The translations under genes were made by a program, and so were the position numbers. A stretch of DNA of 64,000 nt from DASUPK01 sp963774305 (lineage in GTDB: Bacteria > Actinomycetota > Thermoleophilia > Solirubrobacterales > 70-9), in NCBI GenBank assembly GCA_963774305.1, contig CAVZEM010000005.1, positions 62,001 to 126,000 of the forward strand, in the 5' to 3' direction. This document shows, piece after piece, positions 8,749-17,591 of the stretch; position 1 is the stretch's first letter; the number at the start of each line of letters is the position of its first letter. The notes below the pieces were generated by a model. The model was not told the origin of the DNA. It searched no databases and was given only the letters and a program-made list of their open reading frames with translations.

Positions 8749-9029
8749 GATCCGTCGAGGGCCGGCTGGCGAAGTCCGCAGTAGGGACAGTCGCTGACGT
8801 CCAGGCCGATCAGCTGGTTGCAGCGGCGGCAGGTGCGCAGGTTCTCCGGGGAGCGGACCAGTGCCGACTCCGAAGGGGCGAGCGGCAACACGGCCGCCGC
8901 GACGCGCATCTCCTCGCCGGTCTCGCGGTCGACGTAGACGCCGTCCGGCCTGATCTTCGCGAGCGCCTCGCGCCCTGAGGCGGGGGCCCTGAGCCGGTAG
9001 ATCTGCTCGGGATTCTGCACGGGCGGCAC
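8745..9029 (-). CDS. Small zinc-ribbon protein
   Basis: About 94 residues from the GTG at 9029. The C-terminal 25 residues hold a four-cysteine zinc ribbon (CRRCNQLIGLDVSDCPYCG). The N-terminal part (EQIYRLRAPASGREALAKIR, YVDRETGEEMRV) is a small conserved-looking domain of unknown role. The frame is open further upstream to 9122, but that would run into the divergent glycosyltransferase gene, so a start at 9029 or the next GTG at 9020 is preferred. Confidence 0.6.
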   Translation of the reverse strand: MPPVQNPEQIYRLRAPASGREALAKIRPDGVYVDRETGEEMRVAAAVLPLAPSESALVRSPENLRTCRRCNQLIGLDVSDCPYCGLRQPALDGS

Positions 9030-9072
9030 CTTAGCGATTAACAACGACCAACCCCAGCAATACGGTTGGCCG

Positions 9073-10638
9073 GTGCGAGTCCTGATCTTCCACGGGTACC
9101 TGCTGCGCGGGACCGGCTCCAACGTCTACAACGCGAGCCTGGCGCAGGCGCTGGCCCGGCAGGGTCATGAGGTGCACCTGCTCTGCCAGGACCGACATGC
9201 CGCGGAGCTCGACTGGGTTGATGCGATTGGCAGCTGGGGTAGTGGGCGCCTCGAGGTCGAACGGGTCCGCGATGCGGGGCATCCGGGCAGCGTCACGGTC
9301 TACCGCCCGGAGATCGGAGGGCTGCTGCCGGTCTACGTCCTCGACCGCTACGAGGGCTTCGAGGTGAAGACGTTTCCGGAGCTGAGCGACGCCGAGCTGG
9401 ACGGCTACCTCGACGCCAACGTCGCCGCCGTGAGGGACGTGGTGGGTGCGGTGGGCGATCCGGACGCCGCTCTCGCCAACCACCTGATCATGGGCCCGGC
9501 CATCCTCGCCAGGGCGGGCCTGCCCTTCGCGATCAAGGTCCACGGCTCGGACATCTCCTACACGGTCCGCCCGCACCCCGACCGCTTCGTTCCCTACGCG
9601 CGCGAGGGGACTGACGCCGCCGCCGGGATCCTCGCCGGCTCCTCCCACACGGCAAGGGCGCTGTTCGAGGTCGTCCCGGATCCGAGCCTGCCGGAGCGCA
9701 CCCGGCTCGGGCCGCCGGGCGTCGACGTCCACCGCTTCCGCCCGCATCCGGATGACGAGGCCCTCCGCGACCTCGAGGGGCTGGGGACCAAGCTCGCGAC
9801 GGAGCGCCCGGCGACCGGAGAGCAGGAGGACTCGTTCGGCCGGGACGGCCCGGCGATCGCCGAGGCCCTGCGGGCCTGGGGCGAGGGGGACGCGCGGGTG
9901 CTGTTCGTCGGCAAGCTCCTGGTCAGCAAGGGGGTCGACCTGCTGGCGGCGGCCTGGCCGCTCATCCACCGCGAGCGCACCGCCGCGGGGTCCACCGCGC
10001 CACGGATCCTGTTCATCGGCTTCGGGGCGTTCGAGGAGGGCCTGCGAACGCTGATCGACGCGCTCGGGCGGGGCGACCTCGACGCGGCTCGGCAGGTCGC
10101 GGCGAGGGGCCGTGGGCTGGAAGGAAGCGAGGACGCCCCTCTCGCGATCCTCTCGGGCTTCCTGGCGGACCCGCCCGAGGGCTACGCGGACGCCGCCCGC
10201 GGGGCCGCCGCCTCGATGCTGATCGGCGGCCGCCTGGAGCACGACGAGGTCGCCGACGTGATGCCGGCGGCCCACACCTTCGCGATGCCGAGCACCTGGC
10301 CCGAGGCTTTCGGGATGGTCCCGGCCGAGTCCGCGGCCTGCGGCGTCCCGCCGGTGGCGGCGGACCACTCGGGAATGCGGGAGGTCGCGCAGCTGCTCGC
10401 CGATGCGGTGCCGGGCGATCTTGCCCGCCTCCTCAGCTTCCCGGTCGGCCCCGCGGCGGTCACGGAGCTCGCGGATCGGCTCGATGGATGGTTGGGTCTC
10501 GACCCCGAGCGGCGCCACGAGGCGGGCCTGGCTCTGTCGGCGCGGGTGGACGAGCTGTGGAGCTGGGAGGGTGTCGCCCGGACCGTGATCGCCGCTTCGA
10601 GGGGTGAGCTCGACGGTTTGCCCGCGGTCGTGGCGTGA
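9073..10638 (+). CDS. GT4-family glycosyltransferase
   Basis: 521-residue GT-B glycosyltransferase starting at GTG. The N-terminal acceptor half starts MRVLIFHGYLLRGTGSNVYN, typical of GT4, and includes a likely acceptor-binding segment AIKVHGSDISYT. The C-terminal donor half has VLFVGKLLVSKGVDLLAAAW and the EX7E region (FAMPSTWPEAFGMVPAESAACG). It likely transfers a sugar from an activated donor to a lipid or glycan in the cytoplasm. The gene is transcribed divergently from the zinc-ribbon gene and lies just ahead of the oxidase operon. Confidence 0.88.
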   Translation: MRVLIFHGYLLRGTGSNVYNASLAQALARQGHEVHLLCQDRHAAELDWVDAIGSWGSGRLEVERVRDAGHPGSVTVYRPEIGGLLPVYVLDRYEGFEVKTFPELSDAELDGYLDANVAAVRDVVGAVGDPDAALANHLIMGPAILARAGLPFAIKVHGSDISYTVRPHPDRFVPYAREGTDAAAGILAGSSHTARALFEVVPDPSLPERTRLGPPGVDVHRFRPHPDDEALRDLEGLGTKLATERPATGEQEDSFGRDGPAIAEALRAWGEGDARVLFVGKLLVSKGVDLLAAAWPLIHRERTAAGSTAPRILFIGFGAFEEGLRTLIDALGRGDLDAARQVAARGRGLEGSEDAPLAILSGFLADPPEGYADAARGAAASMLIGGRLEHDEVADVMPAAHTFAMPSTWPEAFGMVPAESAACGVPPVAADHSGMREVAQLLADAVPGDLARLLSFPVGPAAVTELADRLDGWLGLDPERRHEAGLALSARVDELWSWEGVARTVIAASRGELDGLPAVVA

Positions 10639-10652
10639 GTCACGAGCGGGTG

Positions 10653-10690
10653 GGGCGGTTGCTTCAGGTTCCCTGAATAGAATGCCGCCC
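10653..10690 (+). promoter_or_regulatory. Nested inverted repeat immediately upstream of ctaC
   Basis: An inner hairpin TTCAGG-TTC-CCTGAA (10663-10677) is enclosed by GGGCGG (10653-10658) and CCGCCC (10685-10690). The ctaC ATG is at 10692, so the structure would cover the ribosome-binding region of the transcript or act as an operator. No T-run follows, so it is not a simple terminator. Confidence 0.4.
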
Positions 10691-10691
10691 G

Positions 10692-11468
10692 ATGCGGGGC
10701 CTCCCCCTTCCCAAGCTGATCGCGGCAGTAATCGTCCTCACCGTCGTCACCTCGGTGATCATGCTGATCCCGAACTGGAACGGCCCGGCGGATTCGACGG
10801 CTGCGGGCAAGATCGACACGCTGCTCGACGTGATGATCGTGCTCTCCTCGTTCGTCTTCTCGATCGTGATGGTGATGCTCGTCTACGCGGTCTGGAAGTG
10901 GCGTGCGAAGCCGGGCGACGAGTCGGACGGGGCGCCGATTCACGGGAACACGAGGCTCGAGATCGCCTGGACCGTGATCCCGACCGTGATCGTCCTCTTC
11001 GGTGCGATCTACTCGTGGATCACGCTGGACAACATCGAGGCGCACGATCCGAACCGCATGGTCGTCGATGTCTACTCCCAGCAGTACGAGTGGCACTTCG
11101 ACTATCCGGAGACGGGCACGACCTCGCGCGAGCTCCACGTGCCGGTCGATCGCCAGATCGAGTTCCGGATGCACGCCCTCGACGTCATCCATTCCTTCTG
11201 GGTCCCGGAGTGGCGAATCAAGAAGGACAACGTCCCCGGCATCACGACCCGCGCCTACATCACCCCGACCAAGACGGGCGACTTCACCCTGGTCTGCACC
11301 GAGCTCTGCGGCATCGGCCACTCGACGATGCGGGCGCCGGTGGTCGTGGAGTCGTCGCAGGCCGCGTGGCAGCAGTGGGCGGCGAGCCAGCCGCCGATCA
11401 AGTCGGATGAGCAGCAGGGAGAGAAATCGCCGAACGGCCCGACGACCCCGAAGCCGACCAGACAGTGA
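10692..11468 (+). CDS. ctaC: Cytochrome c oxidase subunit II (CuA-containing)
   Basis: 258 residues with a signal/first helix (residues 8-26), a second helix (48-69) and a third hydrophobic stretch near 92-111, followed by the periplasmic cupredoxin domain. All CuA ligands are present: His167 (DVIHSFWVPEW), Cys202 and Cys206 (CTELCGIGH), His210 and Met213. It accepts electrons from cytochrome c and passes them to haem a in CtaD. No cytochrome c domain is fused. It is the first gene of the active oxidase operon and the reference for judging the degenerate paralogue at 32158-32917. Confidence 0.96.
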   Translation: MRGLPLPKLIAAVIVLTVVTSVIMLIPNWNGPADSTAAGKIDTLLDVMIVLSSFVFSIVMVMLVYAVWKWRAKPGDESDGAPIHGNTRLEIAWTVIPTVIVLFGAIYSWITLDNIEAHDPNRMVVDVYSQQYEWHFDYPETGTTSRELHVPVDRQIEFRMHALDVIHSFWVPEWRIKKDNVPGITTRAYITPTKTGDFTLVCTELCGIGHSTMRAPVVVESSQAAWQQWAASQPPIKSDEQQGEKSPNGPTTPKPTRQ

Positions 11469-11505
11469 CCTTAGGAACGATTGAGATAATCCGGACGATG
11501 GAAGG

Positions 11506-13431
11506 ATGGCGGGAGTGACTGCGGCCCTGTTCAAGAACCCGGGCTGGTGGCGGGCCCTGACGTACACGATCCTGGGCGCCGCCTTCGGCTTCGCGCTGGT
11601 CGTGATCCTGCGCAAGGTCTCGGGCCTGCCGGCGTTCCAGACCCAGCAGACGGGCTATCCGCAGGTCATCGTCCCCTCGATCACCGGCCCGCTCGGCTTC
11701 CTGGTCGGCATCGGCTGCTTCGACTACTGGTTCCGCTGGGCGATCGGCGCTCCGACCTTCCCGAAGGAGCGCGAGCACGAGAACCACGGCGCATACAGCT
11801 GGCGCGACTACTTCAAGGTCAACACCGACCACAAGGTCATCGGGATCCAGTACCTGTGCACGACGTTCTTCTTTTTCTTTGTCGGCGGGCTGATCGCGAT
11901 GATCATGCGGGCGGAGCTGGCGCAGCCCGGCACGCAGATCGTCGACCCGAGCACCTTCAACAGCCTCTTCTCGACGCACGCCGCGTTGATGATCTTCGTC
12001 TTCGTCATCCCGGCCTTCGCCGGGATCGCGAACTACGTCCTGCCGCTGATGATCGGCGCGCCGGACATGGCGTTCCCCCGCCTCAACGCCCTGAGCTTCT
12101 GGATGCTGCCCGTCGCGGGCCTGCTGTTCCTCGGCAGCTATCTGGCGCCGGGCGGCGCCTTCGACGCGGGCTGGACCGGCTACGCACCGCTCTCCACAGG
12201 TGCGCCGTTAGGCCAGTCCTTCTTCAACCTGGGCGTGCAGTTCGCCGGCGCCTCGTCGATCGCGACGGCCCTCAACTTCCTGGTCACGATCGTGACCATG
12301 CGCGCGCCGGGGATGAACTTCTGGCGCCTGCCCTTGCTCGTCTGGGCGAACCTCTCGACCTCGCTCCTCGTGGTCGCCGCCACGCCGTTCATCGCGGGCG
12401 TCCAGTTCATGGTCCTCTTCGACCGGATCCTGCACACGAACTTCTTCCAGGCGGCCTTCGGTGGGGACGTGATCAGCTACCAGCACATCTTCTGGTTCTA
12501 CTCGCACCCGGCCGTCTACATCATGATGCTGCCCGGGTTCGGGATCGTCAGCGAGGTGATCTCGACTCACTCGCGCAAGCCGATCTTCGGCTACCGGCTG
12601 ATGGCCCTGGCGCTGATCGGGATCGTGGTGCTCTCCTACTCGGTCTGGGCGCACCACATGTTCGTCGCCGGCATGTTCAGCTGGCTGCGGGTGCCGATGA
12701 TGATCACCACGCTGCTGATCGCGGTGCCGACGGGGATCAAGATCTTCTCCTGGCTCGGCACGCTCTTCGAGGGGGTGATCCATCTCAAATCGACGGCGAT
12801 GCTGTTCGCCCTCGGCTTCATAGCCACCTTCACGATCGGCGGCATCTCCGGAGTGATGCTCGGGATGATCCCGATCGACATCCATGTCTCGGACACCTAC
12901 TTCGTCGTGGCGCACATCCACTTCGTCCTCTTCGGCGGCTCGGTCTTCACGATCTTCGCCGGCGTCTACCACTGGTTCCCGAAGATGACCGGGCGGATGT
13001 ACGACGAGAAGCTCGGCCGCATCCACTTCTGGCTCACGCTGGTCGGGATGCTCGGCACCTTCATCCCGATGCACTGGATCGGGATGGAGGGCATGCCGCG
13101 CCGCGTGGCCGACTACTCCGCCCAGTTCGGAGACTGGAACCTCTTCATCTCCATCTGCGCCTTCATCCTCGGCGCCGCCCAGCTGATCTTCCTCTACAAC
13201 ATGATCGTCAGCTGGCGCTACGGGCCGAAGGCGGGCCCGAACCCGTGGCGCGCCAAGACGATCGAGTGGCAGGTCTCCTCGCCGCCCCCGGTCTTCAACT
13301 TCGATGAGATCCCGCGCGTCGTCGGCGGACCCTATGAGTTCGGTGTCCCCGGCGCGAGGCACGTGATCATGCCCGGCGAGGAGGCCGAGATCAAACAGCC
13401 CGAGAGAGCGGGGGTGGGGACGCCCACGTGA
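11506..13431 (+). CDS. ctaD: Cytochrome c oxidase subunit I, A2 type
   Basis: 641-residue catalytic subunit. An extra N-terminal region (about residues 1-100, two helices) precedes the classical 12-helix core. Haem a ligands are His158 (FSTHAALMIF) and His472; haem a3 ligand His470 (VVAHIHFVLFGG); CuB ligands His334 (YSHPAVY) with cross-linking Tyr338, and His383-His384 (WAHHMFVAGM). The YSHPAVY motif, instead of GHPEVY, places it in the A2 (caa3-like) group. It reduces oxygen to water and pumps protons. It overlaps the next gene by 4 bp. Confidence 0.97.
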   Translation: MAGVTAALFKNPGWWRALTYTILGAAFGFALVVILRKVSGLPAFQTQQTGYPQVIVPSITGPLGFLVGIGCFDYWFRWAIGAPTFPKEREHENHGAYSWRDYFKVNTDHKVIGIQYLCTTFFFFFVGGLIAMIMRAELAQPGTQIVDPSTFNSLFSTHAALMIFVFVIPAFAGIANYVLPLMIGAPDMAFPRLNALSFWMLPVAGLLFLGSYLAPGGAFDAGWTGYAPLSTGAPLGQSFFNLGVQFAGASSIATALNFLVTIVTMRAPGMNFWRLPLLVWANLSTSLLVVAATPFIAGVQFMVLFDRILHTNFFQAAFGGDVISYQHIFWFYSHPAVYIMMLPGFGIVSEVISTHSRKPIFGYRLMALALIGIVVLSYSVWAHHMFVAGMFSWLRVPMMITTLLIAVPTGIKIFSWLGTLFEGVIHLKSTAMLFALGFIATFTIGGISGVMLGMIPIDIHVSDTYFVVAHIHFVLFGGSVFTIFAGVYHWFPKMTGRMYDEKLGRIHFWLTLVGMLGTFIPMHWIGMEGMPRRVADYSAQFGDWNLFISICAFILGAAQLIFLYNMIVSWRYGPKAGPNPWRAKTIEWQVSSPPPVFNFDEIPRVVGGPYEFGVPGARHVIMPGEEAEIKQPERAGVGTPT

Positions 13432-14426
13432 CCGAGGAGACTGCGACACAGCAAGCCGGCGAGATCACCGACGTCGGCACCCCGTCGGAGCACGCCTCGG
13501 AGGTCGTCGCCAAGCGCGAGACCGCGACCTTCGGCGACCCCGATCCGCCCCCCTCGCGGGAGGGCGTGAAGCGCGTGCTGGCATTCCTCAACGAGGTCGC
13601 CGGCGGCCGCAAGCTGCTCACCGCCTGCCGCGAGCTCGCCGATGCCGGCGCGGACTACTTCGCCGTGGTCGCTCCGCAGAACCTGCCGATCGTCGGCCAG
13701 CTGGTCGATACCGAGGAGCGCCGCGCGGCCGCGCAGAGCCGGGTCGACGTGACGCAGGCCGTGCTCCGAGAGTTCGGCATCGAGGCCGAGAGCGCAGTCA
13801 TGGATCCGGATCCCTCATTGGCTCTGGACGACGCGGTGCGCGCCACCCAGCCCGACTACATCCTTCTTTCCTGCCTCTACGAGACGCGCTTCGGCCTGAT
13901 GCGGAAGGACCTCGTCGAGTGGGCGAAGGCCCGCTACGACCGCGTGGAGCACATCCCCGTCCGCGTCGACGACGACGCCGTGCGCTGGGACCTCACCCAC
14001 ACCCTGGTGGTCGCAACCCAGACGGTGAACAGCAGGGACCTGGTCCAGCGCCTCGAGCAGCGCGCCAAGGACAAGCCACATCGCTACACGTTCATCTGCC
14101 CGCGCTCCGGCGCGATCAGCCGCGAGGAGGTCTGCTCGCGACTGGCCTCGACGCTCGCCGAGATGTATCGCAACGAGATCGACGCGACCGGGCAGCCGAT
14201 GAGCCCCGATCCCTTCCACGCGATCCAGAACGCGATCGAGCACTACCGGATCGACGACATCCTGATCTCCACCCTGAAGGGCGAGCAGTCCAAGTGGCTC
14301 GAGGAGGGCCTGATCGAGAAGGTCCAGGCGCTCACCGACAAGCCGGTGGAGCACATCGAGTCCGGCACCGAGCCCGCCACGTCGACACCGCAGCCGGCTG
14401 CCGTCGGTGCGGGGGAGGCGAGCTGA
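13428..14426 (+). CDS. Tandem universal-stress-like protein in the oxidase operon
   Basis: 332 residues, soluble. After an acidic, low-complexity N-terminus (about 35 residues), two alpha/beta nucleotide-binding-like halves follow: one from about 45 to 175 (GRKLLTACRELADAGADYFAVVAP ... PDYILLSCLYE) and one from about 180 to 310 (THTLVVATQTVNSRDLVQRLEQ ... IDDILISTLKGE). This resembles a tandem USP fold, though the G-rich ATP-binding signature of classical USP proteins is not evident. It is encoded between ctaD and ctaE with ATGA/TGATG overlaps on both sides, so it is made in step with the oxidase. Its role is unknown. Confidence 0.7.
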   Translation: MTEETATQQAGEITDVGTPSEHASEVVAKRETATFGDPDPPPSREGVKRVLAFLNEVAGGRKLLTACRELADAGADYFAVVAPQNLPIVGQLVDTEERRAAAQSRVDVTQAVLREFGIEAESAVMDPDPSLALDDAVRATQPDYILLSCLYETRFGLMRKDLVEWAKARYDRVEHIPVRVDDDAVRWDLTHTLVVATQTVNSRDLVQRLEQRAKDKPHRYTFICPRSGAISREEVCSRLASTLAEMYRNEIDATGQPMSPDPFHAIQNAIEHYRIDDILISTLKGEQSKWLEEGLIEKVQALTDKPVEHIESGTEPATSTPQPAAVGAGEAS

Positions 14427-15049
14427 TGGAGTCCGCCTCAGTCGCGGTCGGCCACGCGGAGGAGCACCACCCACATCCGCCGGAGGCCAATCAGAGCTCC
14501 CGGATAGACCGCCAGACCCTCGGGATCCTGCTCTTCATCGTCTCCGAGGTGATGCTCTTCGGGGCGTTCTTCGCCTCGTATTTCTTCCTCCGGGTGGTCG
14601 CCAACGACGGGCCGTGGCCGCCAGACCCCTTCGAGCTGCCGGTCGCGGTCGCGGGAATGAACACGGCGATCCTGGTCTCATCGAGCTTCACGATGCACTG
14701 GGCCCTGGAGTCGATCCGCAGGAACAACCGCCGCGGCATGCAGATGGGGCTGGCGACGACGTTCCTGCTGGGCCTGACGTTCCTCTTCATCCAGGTCAAC
14801 GAGTACGTCCACATCGGCTTCAGCGCACGGGACGACGCCTTCGGCTCGATCTTCTACGGCCTCACCGGCCTGCACGGCGCGCACGTCACCGTGGGGCTGA
14901 TCCTGCTGGGAATCGCCAACGTCCGCGCCTGGCGCGGCCACTACGGTCCAGAGGCGAAGGACCACCTCGGCGTCGAGGTGCCCGGCATCTACTGGCACTT
15001 CGTAGACGTCATGTGGATCATCGTCTTCACGACCGTCTACATCCTCTAG
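14426..15049 (+). CDS. ctaE: Cytochrome c oxidase subunit III
   Basis: 207 residues from the ATG at 14426, which overlaps the preceding stop by one base (TGATG). A His-rich N-terminus (HAEEHHPHPP) leads into five predicted membrane helices, the short form of subunit III that lacks the first two helices. Family landmarks are FIVSEVMLFGAFFASYFFLR, GLHGAHVTVGLILLG and YWHFVDVMWIIVFTTVYIL. It stabilises subunit I. The frame is open upstream, but this part overlaps the USP-like gene. Confidence 0.95.
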   Translation: MESASVAVGHAEEHHPHPPEANQSSRIDRQTLGILLFIVSEVMLFGAFFASYFFLRVVANDGPWPPDPFELPVAVAGMNTAILVSSSFTMHWALESIRRNNRRGMQMGLATTFLLGLTFLFIQVNEYVHIGFSARDDAFGSIFYGLTGLHGAHVTVGLILLGIANVRAWRGHYGPEAKDHLGVEVPGIYWHFVDVMWIIVFTTVYIL

Positions 15050-15079
15050 AACCCCTGCTAATCGGTGGGTTCTAGTTTT
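15046..15079 (+). terminator. Rho-independent terminator of the ctaCDE operon
   Basis: Perfect 9-bp inverted repeat CTAGAACCC / GGGTTCTAG (15046-15054 and 15067-15075) with a 12-nt loop, followed by TTTT. It begins within the ctaE stop codon. Confidence 0.85.
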
Positions 15080-15137
15080 CGCCCGCCACTCGTTCGCCAG
15101 TTCGTTCGCCACTCAGGCAAGGCCCAGGGCGCACTAC

Positions 15138-15560
15138 TTGCCGCTGTTTCGGCTCACTACGGGGACCACCTTTCTGAACGTCGGCCCTGAGGTCGCGTTT
15201 CCGGTCACAGCTGACGGGACTGGCGCCGGCCACATAACGGAGGCGACTGGGCTTCACCTAGCCATCACTGCAGGGGATCGGCTGGGCCTGGGCTACACGA
15301 ACGGATCGCCGGGCCCGCAGCTTGGGGTGATCACCGGGTCGGCGGCCTGCGGATATTTCCAGGGGGCCGGGGCCGACCACCCAGTGGGAACGGAGAAGGC
15401 CTACACGACTAACGGCAGCTGCAGCGCCGAGCTGCTACTTCAGGGCACGGTTGAGGCCGATGCCGACCGCGATGGCTTCGGGGACGAGACTCAGGACACC
15501 GGCCAACAGGTTCGCCCTCGTCTTGCACTGGGAATTTCTTGGCGACTCTTGCGTCTGTGA
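15138..15560 (+). pseudogene. Fragment of a secreted adhesin-like protein
   Basis: An open stretch from a TTG at 15138 gives GAGHITEATGLHLAITAGD, SAACGYFQGAGADHPVG and then VEADADRDGFGDETQDT. The last segment is the DxDxDGxGDxxD calcium-binding repeat common after an extracellular beta domain. No signal peptide or sensible start is present, and after DETQDT the reading leaves the family pattern and soon stops. I read it as the middle of a larger secreted protein whose 5' and 3' parts are gone. Confidence 0.5.
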
Positions 15561-16010
15561 CCTCGAGAAGCAAGATGAGCGTTCAAGTCGGACACCAGCT
15601 GGACCCCAGCCCGAAGCCACACCCAGTGCGGATCGCCGTTCAGGGGAACCAGCTGGCCCAGACGGATTCCAAGCGGCCCGAGCTCGGATGGAAGTTGGTG
15701 CGCGATGAGCACCGGCGACCTGCTCAAAGGCCCTCGATTGGTGACCTTTAACGTTCCGGCCTCCAGCGTCCCCAACCTTTGTCGCGTCCCAGGACGCACT
15801 ACAGCTTCTCTCATCGCCGCGGTGAGGCCTCGTAGGACCTTCATCCGGTCCTCCGCTTCTCTGCCACCGCCTGTTAGCCGGACTGCCGCTTTGCGCCCGT
15901 GACCCGCGTGCTCCACGGAACGCCAAGCAGGGGTTCCCTACGGATGCCAGGCCCTGGTGCACGTGTGATGATCGTGAAGCAGTTTGAGACACGGATCGGT
16001 GTGCGTATCA
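15561..16010. other. Stretch without a convincing gene
   Basis: Several short overlapping frames are open on both strands, but none has a plausible start with ribosome-binding site, a signal peptide or a recognisable motif. It is probably decayed DNA at the left edge of the accessory region. The last bases carry the GGAGGAGG site for the next gene. Confidence 0.5.
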
Positions 16011-16026
16011 GGAGGAGGTGGTGCAG

Positions 16027-16302
16027 ATGGCCCTCAAAGACAGGTCAATAGAGATGTCCGAGCAAGTCCTCGAGGAGATCAAGGAAGGTCAGGAGGCCGC
16101 GATCGAAGCGGTTCGCAACTTCACCGAAACCGTCGACAAGACGCTGGCCAAAGAAAGCAGCCCGACTCAGGCTGAGGAAATCGTCGACTCCGCGTTGAAG
16201 ATGGCGGACAAGCTGGTTGAGACCCAGTACACGTTCCTAAAGAAGGTCGTTCACAGCGCCGGCGAGTCTATGGGCGTCGAGGAGTCCAGCGAGAAACAGT
16301 AA
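16027..16302 (+). CDS. Small helical phasin-like protein
   Basis: 91 residues from the ATG at 16027, with GGAGGAGG at 16011-16018 giving ideal spacing; GTG codons at 16018 and 16021 overlap that site and are less likely. The protein is almost entirely amphipathic helix, with no Pro, Gly or Cys in the core (SEQVLEEIKEGQEAAIEAVR, EEIVDSALKMADKLVETQYT). This pattern fits phasin-like proteins coating lipid or polyhydroxyalkanoate inclusions. The WS/DGAT gene at 21.3 kb would fit a storage-lipid context, but the link is only inferred. Confidence 0.65.
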   Translation: MALKDRSIEMSEQVLEEIKEGQEAAIEAVRNFTETVDKTLAKESSPTQAEEIVDSALKMADKLVETQYTFLKKVVHSAGESMGVEESSEKQ

Positions 16303-16440
16303 GGGCGCACCGGCGCAATCTGGATCGGTCCTCGGCGTCACCGGAGGCTCCGCGGGCTCACCCAGCCACGGCCGGGCCGGGAACGATCCACTGCTTGGCG
16401 CACGAGGGACCAAGCACCTGGAGGGAGGCGTGGGCACTAC

Positions 16441-16460
16441 CGCTTTGCATGGAAAGCAGC
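16441..16460. repeat. Hairpin repeat A, second-half copy
   Basis: CGCTTTGCATGGAAAGCAGC, an imperfect hairpin with loop GCATGG. The same 20-mer occurs at 20216 and, with one or two changes, at 18387 and 23180. It lies about 30 bp upstream of a SnoaL-like gene. Confidence 0.75.
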
Positions 16461-16492
16461 ACTCTGGCTTGCTCCGGGATGCTGGGTGGGCG

Positions 16493-16897
16493 ATGTCTGA
16501 GGAGAACGTCGACGCGGTCCGGAAGGCGTTCGAAGCGTTCAATCGCGGCGACCTCGACGCTGCCCTCGAGCGAATGCACCCTGATATCGAGTGGCGGACG
16601 GCCGATACCTTCCCCGATGCCGCGACGTATCGCGGTCGAGAAGCGGTCCGGGATTTTTGGCAGACCTGGCGGGACACCTTCCGAGGCTTTCGGTTGCATC
16701 TGGAGGAGTGCGTGCCGGTCGGCGAGGACTACGTCCTTGCCACCTTCCGGGTTAGTGGAGAAGGAACCGGGAGCGGGGCGAGCGTGGAGTCCCCCGCGGT
16801 CTTTCAGCTCGGGGAGGTCCGCGCCGGGCAGGTGACTTGGGTTGGGATGTTTTTGACCGAGGGTGATGCCCTCGAAGCCGCCGGGCTGCGGGGGTAG
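16493..16897 (+). CDS. SnoaL-like / NTF2-fold protein
   Basis: 134 residues, NTF2-like alpha+beta barrel of the SnoaL-like group. The N-terminus MSEENVDAVRKAFEAFNRGD, the HPDIEWRT strand and the C-terminal DALEAAGL are the family hallmarks. Such small proteins bind or isomerise small hydrophobic molecules, but most members are uncharacterised. The ATG at 16493 is chosen because the same start context (GGGATnCTGnGTGGGCG before ATGTCnGAGGAGAAC) precedes a paralogue at 24752. Confidence 0.8.
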   Translation: MSEENVDAVRKAFEAFNRGDLDAALERMHPDIEWRTADTFPDAATYRGREAVRDFWQTWRDTFRGFRLHLEECVPVGEDYVLATFRVSGEGTGSGASVESPAVFQLGEVRAGQVTWVGMFLTEGDALEAAGLRG

Positions 16898-17407
16898 CCG
16901 GTTACTCATCGGCGGATTCCGCGGCGCGCCATCGAGCACTCGCCGGTGGTACGGAGGGAGTTAGCGATCTCGGCCCGCCCCCGCCCGATAGGCCTTCTGT
17001 GGGTCAATGCACAGACAACGAAACCCCAGAGAGCTAGGTTCGGAATCGAGCACCCATCCCGGCGCTGAAACCGGGTTCCAGATCATCCATGGCGGGGAGA
17101 AAGGGGTCGCCCATGCATCCGGCCTTGATCACCGCTTTCGGGGAGCAGCGCAATCGCAAGCGCCAACCCATCACCTGGAAGCACCGCGAGTCCCGACATC
17201 TGGTCCGCCAGGCCATAGCCGTCGCTCTAGCAGTCCCGCGCCGAGCTAGCTCCTTCGTCGGCATCTCTAGGCAATCTCGACGCTCACGAACTCGATCGGC
17301 CGCGTAGGTCGGCAAGACGGTTCTCGATGTTCGAGGAGAGCTGCGAGAGCTGCAGGCGCAGTATGCGGACGGCACCCCTGACCGCCGGCCACAGCCGGGC
17401 CGGATAG
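16898..17407. other. Stretch without a convincing gene
   Basis: Short frames exist, such as one starting MHPALITAFGEQRNRKRQ at 17112, but none shows consistent coding features. They may be remnants. Nothing else is recognisable until the hairpin repeat at 17408. Confidence 0.45.
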
Positions 17408-17430
17408 CCGCTTTGGACGAGAAGCAGCGG
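17408..17430. repeat. Hairpin repeat A, first-half copy
   Basis: CCGCTTTGGACGAGAAGCAGCGG; stem CCGCTTT against AAGCAGCGG with a GGACGA loop. It is a single half of the bipartite element seen intact at 18361, 20191 and 23156. Confidence 0.72.
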
Positions 17431-17591
17431 TTATGCAGCTCGCAGTGCCCGGTCCAGGGAGAGAGGCAAGGATTTCCCTGGGCAGCAGGTCTACAAAGGC
17501 GCTGACGGCCATCTTGCCCCGATGGACCGGAGCAGCTCCATGTCCGGCGGACTCTCGGGCGGCGGCGGCGCGTGGCCGGCAGAGGGCGCCG

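Noticed and set aside
12208..13449. Long minus-strand frame opposite ctaD
   Set aside because: Low-complexity, charged translation opposite a conserved oxidase gene; a shadow frame.
15435..15992. Minus-strand gene of 185 codons
   Set aside because: No ribosome-binding site or motif; it runs opposite to the adhesin-like fragment and has random-looking composition.
17034..17375. Small gene on the minus strand
   Set aside because: Cys/Arg/Ser-rich translation with no motif and no plausible start signal.
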